Shown one piece after another: positions 42,113 through 49,897 of a stretch of DNA of 64,000 nucleotides. The position numbers were made by a program, and so were the translations under genes. The notes beneath the pieces are model-generated. The model was not told where the DNA came from. It did no database searches and saw only the letters and a program-made list of their open reading frames with translations. Numbering within the stretch: position 1 is the stretch's first letter; every line of letters starts with the position of its first letter. Source of the DNA: Caldisericales bacterium (GTDB taxonomy: Bacteria > Caldisericota > Caldisericia > JAAYUI01); assembly GCA_022707885.1 (NCBI GenBank), contig JAKIZT010000006.1, positions 62,001 through 126,000 on the forward strand, written 5' to 3'.

Positions 42113-43488
42113 ACTTCAAAAGAGTGCCAACGTCCGAGAGGGACCCGAAAGAAAGGGCAAGGAATTTTGAAGAGGTAAACCTCGGCTATACGGCCGAGCA
42201 GGCGATCGAGGAAGCAAAGCGCTGCCTTCAATGCAAAAACAGGCCCTGCGTTGCTGGTTGCCCAGTTGAGGTTTACATACCAGAATTTATAAAGTTGATA
42301 TCAGAAGGCGATTTCAAGGGTGCAATCGCCAAGAACAAAGAAAAAAACAACCTTCCAGGCATCTGTGGCAGGGTTTGTCCTCAGGAGTCCCAGTGTGAGG
42401 CAAAATGCACGCTTGGGGTAAAGGGTGATCCTGTTTCCATTGGAAAACTTGAGAGGTTTGTTGCCGACCAGGAGATAAAAGATGGTGTAAAAGCACCCGA
42501 AGCTCCAGTCAAGAATGGGCTCAAGGTCGCAGTCGTTGGTGCTGGCCCATCAAGTCTTACATGCGCCGCCGATCTTGCCAGAATGGGTTATGAGGTGACC
42601 ATATTCGAGGCGCTCCACAAACCAGGTGGCGTTCTCTCTTACGGAATCCCGCCATTCAGGCTCCCCAGAAACATCATCGAAACCGAGGTCAATTACGTCA
42701 AAAACCTTGGAGTGCAAATAAAAATGGATGTCCTGATCGGCAAATCCACTACCATAAAAGAACTGTTTGATGGAGGCTACAAGGCAGTATTCATAGGGTC
42801 AGGGGCTGGTCTACCATCCTTCCTGAACATCCCTGGCGAGAACTCCAACGGGGTATTTTCCGCCAATGAGTACCTGACCAGGGTCAACCTTATGAAGGCC
42901 TACAAATTCCCAAATTTTGACACCCCAGTGTGGCTGGGCAAGAGGGTTGCTGTCGTAGGTTGTGGAAACGTTGCGATGGACTCGGTAAGGACAGCCCTGA
43001 GGCTCGGCGCAGAAAAGGCAATGATCGTATACCGCAGGACATCCAACGAGATGACGGCCAGGGTTGAAGAATACCACCATGCCCAGGAAGAAGGGGTAGA
43101 ATTCAACTGGCTCACAAACCCGCTCGAAATCCTCGCTGACGAAAAGGGCAGGGTCACAGGCATGAAATGCGTCAAAATGAGGCTCTGTGAACCGGATGCT
43201 TCCGGAAGGTGCCGCCCGGAGCCGATACCCGGCTCCGAATTTACCGTGGAACTCGACACAGTCATAATTGCTCTCGGAACTTCACCAAACCCGCTCATAG
43301 CCCAAACAACCCCGGAACTGAAAACGGCCAAGCATGGCAACCTCATTGTCGATGACAAGTATCAAACAACCATGCCAGGCGTGTTTGGTGGTGGAGATGC
43401 AGTAACAGGGTCTGCAACGGTCATACAGGCAATGGGTGCTGGAAAAATCGCCGCACGTTCAATCGATGAGTATATAAAGGCCAAATAG
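42100..43488 (+). CDS. nfnB: NADPH-dependent glutamate synthase-like / NfnB subunit
   Basis: A 462-aa partner of NfnA, in the glutamate synthase small-subunit family. The N-terminal Fe-S domain has cysteine groups CLQCKNRPCVAGCPV and CGRVCPQESQCEAKC. Two nucleotide-binding folds follow: VAVVGAGPSSLTCA and RVAVVGCGNVAMDSVRTA. A C-terminal FAD loop reads GVFGGGDAV. A GGAGG lies 7-8 bases before the ATG. With NfnA it couples ferredoxin, NADH and NADPH pools. No glutamate synthase large subunit is nearby, so NfnB is the better name. Confidence 0.9.
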   Translation: MPQINFKRVPTSERDPKERARNFEEVNLGYTAEQAIEEAKRCLQCKNRPCVAGCPVEVYIPEFIKLISEGDFKGAIAKNKEKNNLPGICGRVCPQESQCEAKCTLGVKGDPVSIGKLERFVADQEIKDGVKAPEAPVKNGLKVAVVGAGPSSLTCAADLARMGYEVTIFEALHKPGGVLSYGIPPFRLPRNIIETEVNYVKNLGVQIKMDVLIGKSTTIKELFDGGYKAVFIGSGAGLPSFLNIPGENSNGVFSANEYLTRVNLMKAYKFPNFDTPVWLGKRVAVVGCGNVAMDSVRTALRLGAEKAMIVYRRTSNEMTARVEEYHHAQEEGVEFNWLTNPLEILADEKGRVTGMKCVKMRLCEPDASGRCRPEPIPGSEFTVELDTVIIALGTSPNPLIAQTTPELKTAKHGNLIVDDKYQTTMPGVFGGGDAVTGSATVIQAMGAGKIAARSIDEYIKAK

Positions 43489-43494
43489 GAGAAA

Positions 43495-44535
43495 ATGAAA
43501 CTCTGCGAGCTTTGGCTTGAAGACAAAGACAACTCCGTGATCTGCACCGCCTGTACAAGGCGGTGCAGGATCGGGGCTGGCAGGACAGGTACCTGCATGA
43601 CCAGAAAGAATGAGGGTGGCAAGCTCTACTCTCTGACTTATGGTCACATTTCATCAATTGCACTTGACCCTATCGAAAAAAAACCCCTCTTTCATTTCTT
43701 TCCCGGATCACACGTCTACTCAATCGGTGGCTGGGGATGCAATTTTGGTTGTGGGATGTGCCAGAATTATGAAATAGCCCACATTGTTCCAGGTCTCAGG
43801 GATGAGGATGCGGTGCCACCTGAAAAACTGGTCAGCGATGCCTTGGCAAAAAATGCTGATGGAATGGCATTCACATACAATGAGCCGGCTATTTGGCCAG
43901 AGTTCGTGAGAGATGTTTTCAAGCTGGTAAAAAAGCACAATCTCTATACAGTCCTTGTCACAAACGGATCATCGACCAGGGAATCAATTGATTACTACGG
44001 GCCGTACTGCGACGCCTACAGGGTCGACATCAAGGGAATGACCGACATAACCCTGGGGCGTATAGGCATCAGGGGCATTGACCCATCAGAAATCCTTGAA
44101 GGCACGGTATGGGCACGAGACAGGTGGGGCATGCACGTGGAATGCGTCACCAACATCATCCCAACCGTCAATGACAGTGAAAGCGAATTGAGGGCCATAG
44201 CTACCTGGATAAGGGACAATCTTGGCCCGAAGGTACCCTGGCACGTAACAAGGTTTTATCCTGCACTGCGATTCAGGCACCTCATGCCGACAGACTTGCC
44301 ATCATTGGAGATGGCCGAAAAAATAGGCAAACAGGTTGGCCTTTCTTATGTTTATATCGGCAATGTCCACACCCAGAGGGGTGAAAATACCTATTGTCCA
44401 AGGTGCCAGGCGCTGATAATCGAACGCGAAGGATACAAAATAAAACAGAACCTTTCTGCAATGGGAAGATGCACAAGGTGTGGAGAATTGCTGGGAATAG
44501 TCACAAGTGACACAAGAGAATCTTACAGAAGCTAG
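43495..44535 (+). CDS. AmmeMemoRadiSam-system radical SAM enzyme (AmrS-like)
   Basis: A 346-aa radical SAM protein. An N-terminal CxxC...C segment (CTACTRRCRIGAGRTGTC) precedes the cluster motif GCNFGCGMCQNYE (C-x3-C-x2-C) near residue 82. AFTYNEPAIWPEF and the C-terminal zinc-like CxxC pairs (CPRC, CTRC) follow. This matches the family that co-occurs with AMMECR1 and Memo proteins, whose reaction is unknown. Neither partner is encoded in the window. It starts 6 bp after nfnB and overlaps maf by 29 bp. Confidence 0.9.
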   Translation: MKLCELWLEDKDNSVICTACTRRCRIGAGRTGTCMTRKNEGGKLYSLTYGHISSIALDPIEKKPLFHFFPGSHVYSIGGWGCNFGCGMCQNYEIAHIVPGLRDEDAVPPEKLVSDALAKNADGMAFTYNEPAIWPEFVRDVFKLVKKHNLYTVLVTNGSSTRESIDYYGPYCDAYRVDIKGMTDITLGRIGIRGIDPSEILEGTVWARDRWGMHVECVTNIIPTVNDSESELRAIATWIRDNLGPKVPWHVTRFYPALRFRHLMPTDLPSLEMAEKIGKQVGLSYVYIGNVHTQRGENTYCPRCQALIIEREGYKIKQNLSAMGRCTRCGELLGIVTSDTRESYRS

Positions 44536-45097
44536 GATCATTCTGGCATCAGGATCACCAAGAAGAATAGAACTCCTAAAACTGCTTGGCATTCCTTTTG
44601 TTGCAATAAATGCCGACGTTGAAGAAAAGAATTTTCCCAGCGCAGAATTTACGATCAAACACAACTCACAAAAAAAGGCCCTGGCCGTATTTGCAAATCA
44701 TCCTGGCAAAATTGTCATTGCCTGTGACACAGTGGTATGTATTGGTGAAAAGGTTTATGGAAAACCCGCAGACAAGAAACAAGCAAAGGAATATCTCCGG
44801 GAACTTTCCGGAAAAACACACTCAGTATTGTCTTGCGTAACACTCATAGGGCCAGATTTTCCTCCAGTCTCAAAGACCCAGGAATCAAGGGTAACGTTCA
44901 AGGATTTCGACGAGGAAACAATTGAATCTTACATCAGAGACGTCAACACGCTGGACAAAGCCGGCGCTTATGGCATCCAGGAGAAGGGGTGGCTCCTCGC
45001 AAATGGCATTGAAGGGCCACTGGACAATGTCATGGGACTTCCGCTATCATGTGTGGTGGAGCTGATGTCACTTGCTTCGGACAGAGGGTTGATGTAG
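44507..45097 (+). CDS. maf: Maf-family nucleotide pyrophosphatase
   Basis: A 196-aa house-cleaning enzyme hydrolysing non-canonical or methylated NTPs (dTTP/UTP type likely). Motifs: IILASGSPRRIELLKLLG, DTVVCIGEKVYGKP and DKAGAYGIQEKG. The start is a GTG at 44507 inside the 3' end of the radical SAM gene. The maf-minC order is a remnant of the division/shape cluster (maf-mreBCD-minCD) seen in Gram-positives. Confidence 0.93.
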   Translation: MTQENLTEARIILASGSPRRIELLKLLGIPFVAINADVEEKNFPSAEFTIKHNSQKKALAVFANHPGKIVIACDTVVCIGEKVYGKPADKKQAKEYLRELSGKTHSVLSCVTLIGPDFPPVSKTQESRVTFKDFDEETIESYIRDVNTLDKAGAYGIQEKGWLLANGIEGPLDNVMGLPLSCVVELMSLASDRGLM

Positions 45098-45102
45098 AAT
45101 AC

Positions 45103-45768
45103 ATGGCCACCATGCCAAGAAAAGCCATTCCGGATGATGCCGTCACAATCAAGGGAACTATAGACGGCGTGAACGTGATCGTCGATGAAAAGTATGACTT
45201 GGTGAGGCTGTTCTCAAAACTGGAACAAAAAATCAAGTCAGCAAAAAGCTTTTTCTCTGGAAACCAGATCATGGTTTCACTAAAAGAAAGAGCGTTCACA
45301 AAAGACGAATTTGACTACTTCAGGTCATCGCTAAAGCTAAAGTATGGCGTTGATGTTGCTCCGCTCATTCCCGTGCAAAGCGAAGAAGAAAAACCAAAGA
45401 TAGAAGAAGACAAGCTCTTCAAGACAGGCCCGCAGCTTTGCAACACCAAGGTCATTTCCCACACTCTCAGGGCTGGGCAATCAGTCGAATACGAAGGTGA
45501 CATAGTTGTCGCCGGAGACGTAAACCCTGGGGCCGAAGTTGTTGCAACAGGCAATGTTTTTGTCATGGGTGCAGTCAGGGGAAGGGTCTGCGCCGGCTGC
45601 AAAGGAAATAGAGAATCCTACATCATTGCAATGGACTTTGAGCCGGTCCAGCTAAGAATTGCAGACAAAGTGGCCGTTTCACCTTCAGCACAGGGGCTGA
45701 AAAGAGAACTTAGAACACAAAAAGCCTTTATTGAAGGCGATTCGATAGTTGTGGTAAGCGTTCGCTAG
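45103..45768 (+). CDS. minC: Septum site-determining protein MinC
   Basis: A 221-aa FtsZ-assembly inhibitor. The N-terminal domain (about 1-95) is followed by the C-terminal beta-helix HTLRAGQSVEYEGDIVVAGDVNPGAEVVATGNVFVMGAVRGRVCAG, which binds MinD and FtsZ. The ATG at 45103 is 6 bases past the maf stop; a start at 45112 is also possible. MinD, normally next, is absent: the next gene is convergent and overlaps the minC stop by 4 bp. Confidence 0.88.
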   Translation: MATMPRKAIPDDAVTIKGTIDGVNVIVDEKYDLVRLFSKLEQKIKSAKSFFSGNQIMVSLKERAFTKDEFDYFRSSLKLKYGVDVAPLIPVQSEEEKPKIEEDKLFKTGPQLCNTKVISHTLRAGQSVEYEGDIVVAGDVNPGAEVVATGNVFVMGAVRGRVCAGCKGNRESYIIAMDFEPVQLRIADKVAVSPSAQGLKRELRTQKAFIEGDSIVVVSVR

Positions 45769-47837
45769 GGCAAATAGACTATCTTTATTCTCTTTTCCTG
45801 GGCAAACCACTCGACAGTCGCGCCCAGAACCTCCGAGAAAAATCTCAGCGGAACAAAACTGGTTCCGTTTCTTATTGTCAGACCCGGAACAAGTTCAACT
45901 GTCCTTTTCCCAGCTTCGTCTTTTATCGTGGCCCTTGCCTCGCCAGAACGCAAGGAAATCTCAACTTTTTTTGATTCAAATTTTAGTGTGGTTGTTCTTG
46001 TGGCCTGATCCCACAGAACCTGCCCTCCAAAAGTTTCTGCAATAAATCTCAACGGGACAAGGGTCCTCCCAGACATAATCATTGGGGGTGCCTGAAGCAG
46101 TTTCGTTTTGCCATCAACAACTGCGAACGGGGTCCCAACCATCAACTCAATCACAATTGGCTGTTTTTCGACAACAACAATCGCTTTTACTTTGATTTCA
46201 ACAAGCCCGCCGTTTGTCTCTACAACTATCGTCCCCTCAATCGCATGTTTGCCTGGTTCTTCAAATTTGGGGATTTCAGCCTTGTTGATTGACACGCCAA
46301 TGTCGGTATCCCCACCAAATTCCTCAGGCGTAATTGACAGCCAAGGCTGGGCACTTCTTGCAGTCCCGGAGATAACTGACTCGCCAAGGTTTTTGATCTT
46401 GAAAATTATGGCTTGGTCAAGATTCTCCCCAAAATCAAGTTCCATCGGCTCGACATTAAGGAGTGGAGGGAGCATATGTGTTCTGGCTTTGACCCCAATT
46501 GCCGCATCACCGCCGTTCGAGGTTATCGAAATAATACACGACTCATCAACTCCTGGCCTCATCTTTTCCGTATCCACGATGCATTTTATTGTGGCAGGCA
46601 CATCATCAAAGGTCGATGGCTCGACAGAGAGCCACTCGCAATAGGCGGCAATCTTGCCAGAAAGTTTTTCATCACCCTCATTTTTGATGTCAAAATAAAA
46701 CTCACGCCTCGACTTGCGCGGCACTTCACCAAGATCAAAGCCAAGTTTTTCGACCAGAAGTTTTGCAGGTTTGGCGGGTGGAGGTTCAGGCGGGTCTGGA
46801 ACAGTCGTTTTTTCTTCGACCTTGAAGAAAAGAAATGCTGGTGAATCCAGGATTGAACTGCCAGAAGAAAGGCCATCTTTCCCGGGTGCAACATAAAGAA
46901 GATATGTCCCATCTGGCAACTTGCCCGATGGCGTAAAAATCGCTTTTTCACCATCAAGCTTTGATGAAATCTGGTAGTTCTTGCCCTTTGAATCCATAAG
47001 GGTCACTTTGCCAATTTTCTCTAGTTTTTTGCCAGTGGGGAATGATATCGTCATGGATGATGGCGAAGAATCAAGCTTCAGACCAAGCGATGGTTCAAAT
47101 GAACTCGCCTGCAAGCACCCGGAACGCCATGATGCTACCTGGAAGATATTCTTTTTTGCAAAAGACTCCAGCACAAAAGATGCGAAAACCTCATTTTCCG
47201 GTATGGCAAGGAGATCATAAGTGGCCTCAAATCTGGTTACCGAAAAATTTGAGAATTTTACGGGAGTCCCGGTAGGTTTTGGCACCACATCCCTGGTTAC
47301 CCAAGGATAATGCCTCCCATCCGTTTTTGTGTCCAGATGACCAATAAGAAAAGTGTAATTGACATCAGGGGGTAGATATTCCCAAGCCACAACCCAAGCC
47401 GTCAGATTGAGCTTGCCTTTCTCTGTTTTGCCCACCAAATGTACAAGAAAAGGGCTGGTTTGCGAAAGCTGGTCTGATATCTTCTGTCTGTAGCGGTCCT
47501 TGCAGTTGGGATCACCGCCAACATAATAGTCCTGGCCATTAAAAATCGCTATCGGAGTGGCGTTCACCCCATACTCTGCCATTCTTGAGTTGCCACCGTA
47601 ACATGAGAGTGAATCCCTGTAATGGTGGGCAAAAATTACCATATCTGATGGATCATTTTCCGATTCCAGCTCTTTGAGTGCCTTCTCCGCAACAGGGCAA
47701 TAGCTACAGTTTACAGACGTTGCCAGCTCTACAATGCAGGTTTTTTTGAACGGAAATGGTGCTGATGAAATACCGCCAGTAAAACAAAGAGATTGTGAAA
47801 TTGTCAACATCACAAGGAAAGCGGACAGACGTCTCAT
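45765..47837 (-). CDS. Secreted Omp28-like thioredoxin-fold / BACON-like / stalk-domain protein
   Basis: A 690-aa exported mosaic. Signal peptide 1-26. The N-terminal part (about 30-250) resembles Omp28-type thioredoxin folds: VELATSVNCSYCPVAEKAL with a C-x2-C redox pair, and NATPIAIFNG carrying the cis-Pro. A beta-rich region is next, then a Pro-rich linker and two BACON-like modules (about 350-550). A C-terminal stalk domain (about 555-690) has TLVPLRFIAETFGGQVLW and SFVPLRFFSEVLGATVEW. A promoter with its -10 six bases before the ATG and no ribosome site suggests a leaderless mRNA. Possible role: disulfide exchange on surface proteins; this is inference. Confidence 0.8.
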   Translation of the reverse strand: MRRLSAFLVMLTISQSLCFTGGISSAPFPFKKTCIVELATSVNCSYCPVAEKALKELESENDPSDMVIFAHHYRDSLSCYGGNSRMAEYGVNATPIAIFNGQDYYVGGDPNCKDRYRQKISDQLSQTSPFLVHLVGKTEKGKLNLTAWVVAWEYLPPDVNYTFLIGHLDTKTDGRHYPWVTRDVVPKPTGTPVKFSNFSVTRFEATYDLLAIPENEVFASFVLESFAKKNIFQVASWRSGCLQASSFEPSLGLKLDSSPSSMTISFPTGKKLEKIGKVTLMDSKGKNYQISSKLDGEKAIFTPSGKLPDGTYLLYVAPGKDGLSSGSSILDSPAFLFFKVEEKTTVPDPPEPPPAKPAKLLVEKLGFDLGEVPRKSRREFYFDIKNEGDEKLSGKIAAYCEWLSVEPSTFDDVPATIKCIVDTEKMRPGVDESCIISITSNGGDAAIGVKARTHMLPPLLNVEPMELDFGENLDQAIIFKIKNLGESVISGTARSAQPWLSITPEEFGGDTDIGVSINKAEIPKFEEPGKHAIEGTIVVETNGGLVEIKVKAIVVVEKQPIVIELMVGTPFAVVDGKTKLLQAPPMIMSGRTLVPLRFIAETFGGQVLWDQATRTTTLKFESKKVEISLRSGEARATIKDEAGKRTVELVPGLTIRNGTSFVPLRFFSEVLGATVEWFAQEKRIKIVYLP

Positions 47838-47843
47838 GGATGA

Positions 47844-47872
47844 ATTATCTATTTGTTTCGGGAACCTTTCAA
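47844..47872 (-). promoter_or_regulatory. Promoter of the Omp28-like/stalk gene
   Basis: TTGAAA (47867-47872) and GATAAT (47844-47849) on the minus strand, 17-base spacer; the -10 ends 6 bases before the ATG. Confidence 0.65.
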
Positions 47873-47875
47873 GCC

Positions 47876-47903
47876 TTGACCAGGTAGGGTGCAATGATAA
47901 CCT
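47876..47903 (+). promoter_or_regulatory. Promoter of the lipoprotein-ogt operon
   Basis: TTGACC (47876-47881) and TAACCT (47898-47903), 16-base spacer. Its -35 lies 3 bases from that of the divergent promoter. Confidence 0.5.
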
Positions 47904-47924
47904 TTAACAGGAGGTTTGATTGAT

Positions 47925-48722
47925 ATGAAAAAAATGGCATTCCTGGTACTGGCAGCAATCATGCTGACTTCATGCGGGCAAGGTGTTCCAACTGATAAGC
48001 TTTACAGCAATGGGACCAAGGCCACATACCAGATTTTTATAGATGATATAAATGTTGGAAAAATGATTTACACGTTCAAAGAAGGCGTCTATGAAGGGCG
48101 AAAAAGCCTCACAATAGAGAGTGACGCCAATTATACCTATAAAGATCCACGCCAACCCCAGAATTTCGAAATAAAATCGAAAACTACCTCAATAGTTGAT
48201 GCCGACTCATGGAAACCACTTTATTCCTACTTCAAGCTGGAGTGGAAAGGCACAATGAATGGATTTAACGAGACCGAATCAAAATATGGAGAAAAAAATG
48301 TCAGCTGGACAAACAAATATCCAAACGGTTCATACAGCAAAGAAGTGAAATTCTATGAAGAATTTCACGATGAAGATTCTGTAATGTGGTTCACGCCAAC
48401 GCTTGGCTACGAAAAAGACAAACAGAGATTGTTCACATATTTTGCCAATCGCACAGCAGAACCGACACAGGGCATGATATGGATGGGTGGAACTACAAAG
48501 CTGGAGGTCAGGGGCAAGAAATATGATGCCTGGGCCGCTGGAATAAGGTGTAACGAGATCGTCGAGAGGGTGTGGTATGACATGGAAACCAACAGACTGG
48601 TAAGATACGAGCAAGACATGGGTTTCCTGGCATATCCTGATTCAAACCCCAAGAAACCAGCAGGCTGGGAACCACCAAAGACGACCTTCGCCCTCGTTCT
48701 CGACAGCTGGGAGACGAAATGA
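47925..48722 (+). CDS. Lipoprotein of unknown function
   Basis: A 265-aa predicted lipoprotein. The signal peptide ends in the lipobox LTSC (Cys about residue 17). The rest is beta-rich with many aromatic and charged residues and no motif I recognise. The ATG at 47925 lies 10 bases after AGGAGG. It overlaps the ogt gene by 4 bp (ATGA), which is probably just operon packing. The mature protein would sit on the outer face of a membrane. Confidence 0.78.
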   Translation: MKKMAFLVLAAIMLTSCGQGVPTDKLYSNGTKATYQIFIDDINVGKMIYTFKEGVYEGRKSLTIESDANYTYKDPRQPQNFEIKSKTTSIVDADSWKPLYSYFKLEWKGTMNGFNETESKYGEKNVSWTNKYPNGSYSKEVKFYEEFHDEDSVMWFTPTLGYEKDKQRLFTYFANRTAEPTQGMIWMGGTTKLEVRGKKYDAWAAGIRCNEIVERVWYDMETNRLVRYEQDMGFLAYPDSNPKKPAGWEPPKTTFALVLDSWETK

Positions 48723-49195
48723 GACAAACCCTCAAAACAAGCTGGGGTTCGCTGGTAGCGGTATTTAGCCAGGGAAAGCTCAACAGGCTTGGTTTTGGAA
48801 AGGGTGATTGCGATGCATTCGAGGATTGCGCAAAAAACCTCGAACTCCAGCTTGAAGAATATTTTACAGGGAAAAGAAAATCATTTGACATCCAGATAGA
48901 TCCCGATGGCACTGATTTTCAGAAAGCGATATGGAACGCATGCCGCGAGATCCCGTATGGCAGTGTTATTGCCTACTCGGGACTCGCGGCAAAAATTGGC
49001 AGGCCAAACTCACAAAGAGCCTGCGGCAGTGCACTTAACAAAAACCCGATCCATATAGTTGTTCCATGCCACAGGGTTGTGGCAAAACATGGGATTGGCG
49101 GGTTTGGGGGAATGCCTGGTGATCTTACAATGAAAATCAGGCTTTTGGAGCTTGAGAAGCCTGGAATTTCTTCCAATCTTCATCAAATTTCCTGA
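48719..49195 (+). CDS. ogt: Methylated-DNA-protein cysteine methyltransferase
   Basis: Suicide repair protein removing O6-methylguanine lesions. The 158-aa protein has the active-site VVPCHRVVAKHGIGGFGG and the helix-turn-helix PYGSVIAYSGLAAKIGRPNSQRACGSAL. The 3' end runs 59 bp into the convergent transaldolase gene. No AdaA-like partner is nearby. Confidence 0.94.
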   Translation: MRQTLKTSWGSLVAVFSQGKLNRLGFGKGDCDAFEDCAKNLELQLEEYFTGKRKSFDIQIDPDGTDFQKAIWNACREIPYGSVIAYSGLAAKIGRPNSQRACGSALNKNPIHIVVPCHRVVAKHGIGGFGGMPGDLTMKIRLLELEKPGISSNLHQIS

Positions 49196-49820
49196 TTCCT
49201 ATATCAGTCAGCGGATTTTTAAAACACTGTTCCAGTACCACAAGTGGAATGGTTGCAATATCACAACCAAGCATCGCCGCTCCGTAGACATGCGCAGGGT
49301 GGCGGATTGATGCCGCAATTATCTGGGAAACATAGCCATTTGTCCTTACCACCGAGACAATATCTTTTAGAACAGCCATTCCATCAAGCCCCGAATCATC
49401 TATCCTGCCAACAAACGGCGAAATAAACGTTGCTCCGGCCTCACAGGCAAGCATCGCCTGAACTGGGGTAAAAATCAGGGTGCAATTCGTCGAGATTCCT
49501 CTCGAGCTGAGTTCTTTTATTGCCGATGTTCCCTCGGAAGTCATTGGTATCTTGATGGTTATCCTGTCCCTGAAATCATCGCTGTCAGACCACTCGACAA
49601 TTTCCATTGCCTGACTGATCATGCCCTTTGCATCATGGGCAGTGACTTCTGCTGAAACTGGACCCGGCACCATCCCTGCAATTTTAAGAATGGTGTCTTT
49701 GAAGCTGGCGCCTGACTCTTTGCTCATAAGGGTTGGATTTGTTGTCACGCCTGAAACAACGCCAAAAGAAAGGGCTTTCTTTATTTCCTCAATTGAAGCC
49801 GTATCAAGAAATATCTGCAT
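49137..49820 (-). CDS. Transaldolase-like / fructose-6-phosphate aldolase family protein
   Basis: A 227-aa class I aldolase of the small transaldolase (FSA/TalC) group. FLDTASIEEIKKA at the N-terminus, VSGVTTNPTLMSKE, the Schiff-base Lys in ITIKIPMTSEG, and CTLIFTPVQAMLACEAGA are all visible. The length fits. GGAGG lies before the ATG. The C-terminal 20 residues overlap ogt on the other strand. It probably supplies the pentose phosphate interconversion in a genome with prs. Confidence 0.92.
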   Translation of the reverse strand: MQIFLDTASIEEIKKALSFGVVSGVTTNPTLMSKESGASFKDTILKIAGMVPGPVSAEVTAHDAKGMISQAMEIVEWSDSDDFRDRITIKIPMTSEGTSAIKELSSRGISTNCTLIFTPVQAMLACEAGATFISPFVGRIDDSGLDGMAVLKDIVSVVRTNGYVSQIIAASIRHPAHVYGAAMLGCDIATIPLVVLEQCFKNPLTDIGIRKFDEDWKKFQASQAPKA

Positions 49821-49837
49821 ATTAAACCTCCAACGAT

Positions 49838-49865
49838 ATTATATCTAAGTTGACTGACATTTGAA
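49838..49865 (-). promoter_or_regulatory. Promoter of the transaldolase-like gene
   Basis: TTCAAA (49860-49865) and a perfect TATAAT (49838-49843) on the minus strand, 16-base spacer. It overlaps the divergent promoter by 16 bases. Confidence 0.6.
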
Positions 49866-49878
49866 GCAAAGATAGAAT
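49850..49878 (+). promoter_or_regulatory. Promoter of the PQQ-propeller/stalk gene
   Basis: TTGACT (49850-49855) and TAGAAT (49873-49878), 17-base spacer. The -35 regions of the two divergent promoters interlock, so only one polymerase can bind at a time. Confidence 0.65.
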
Positions 49879-49897
49879 TCTTCCAAAAGGAGGCGTT

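Noticed and set aside
42100-43488. Small subunit of glutamate synthase
   Set aside because: No large subunit is present and the NfnA-like gene overlaps it directly, so NfnB fits better.
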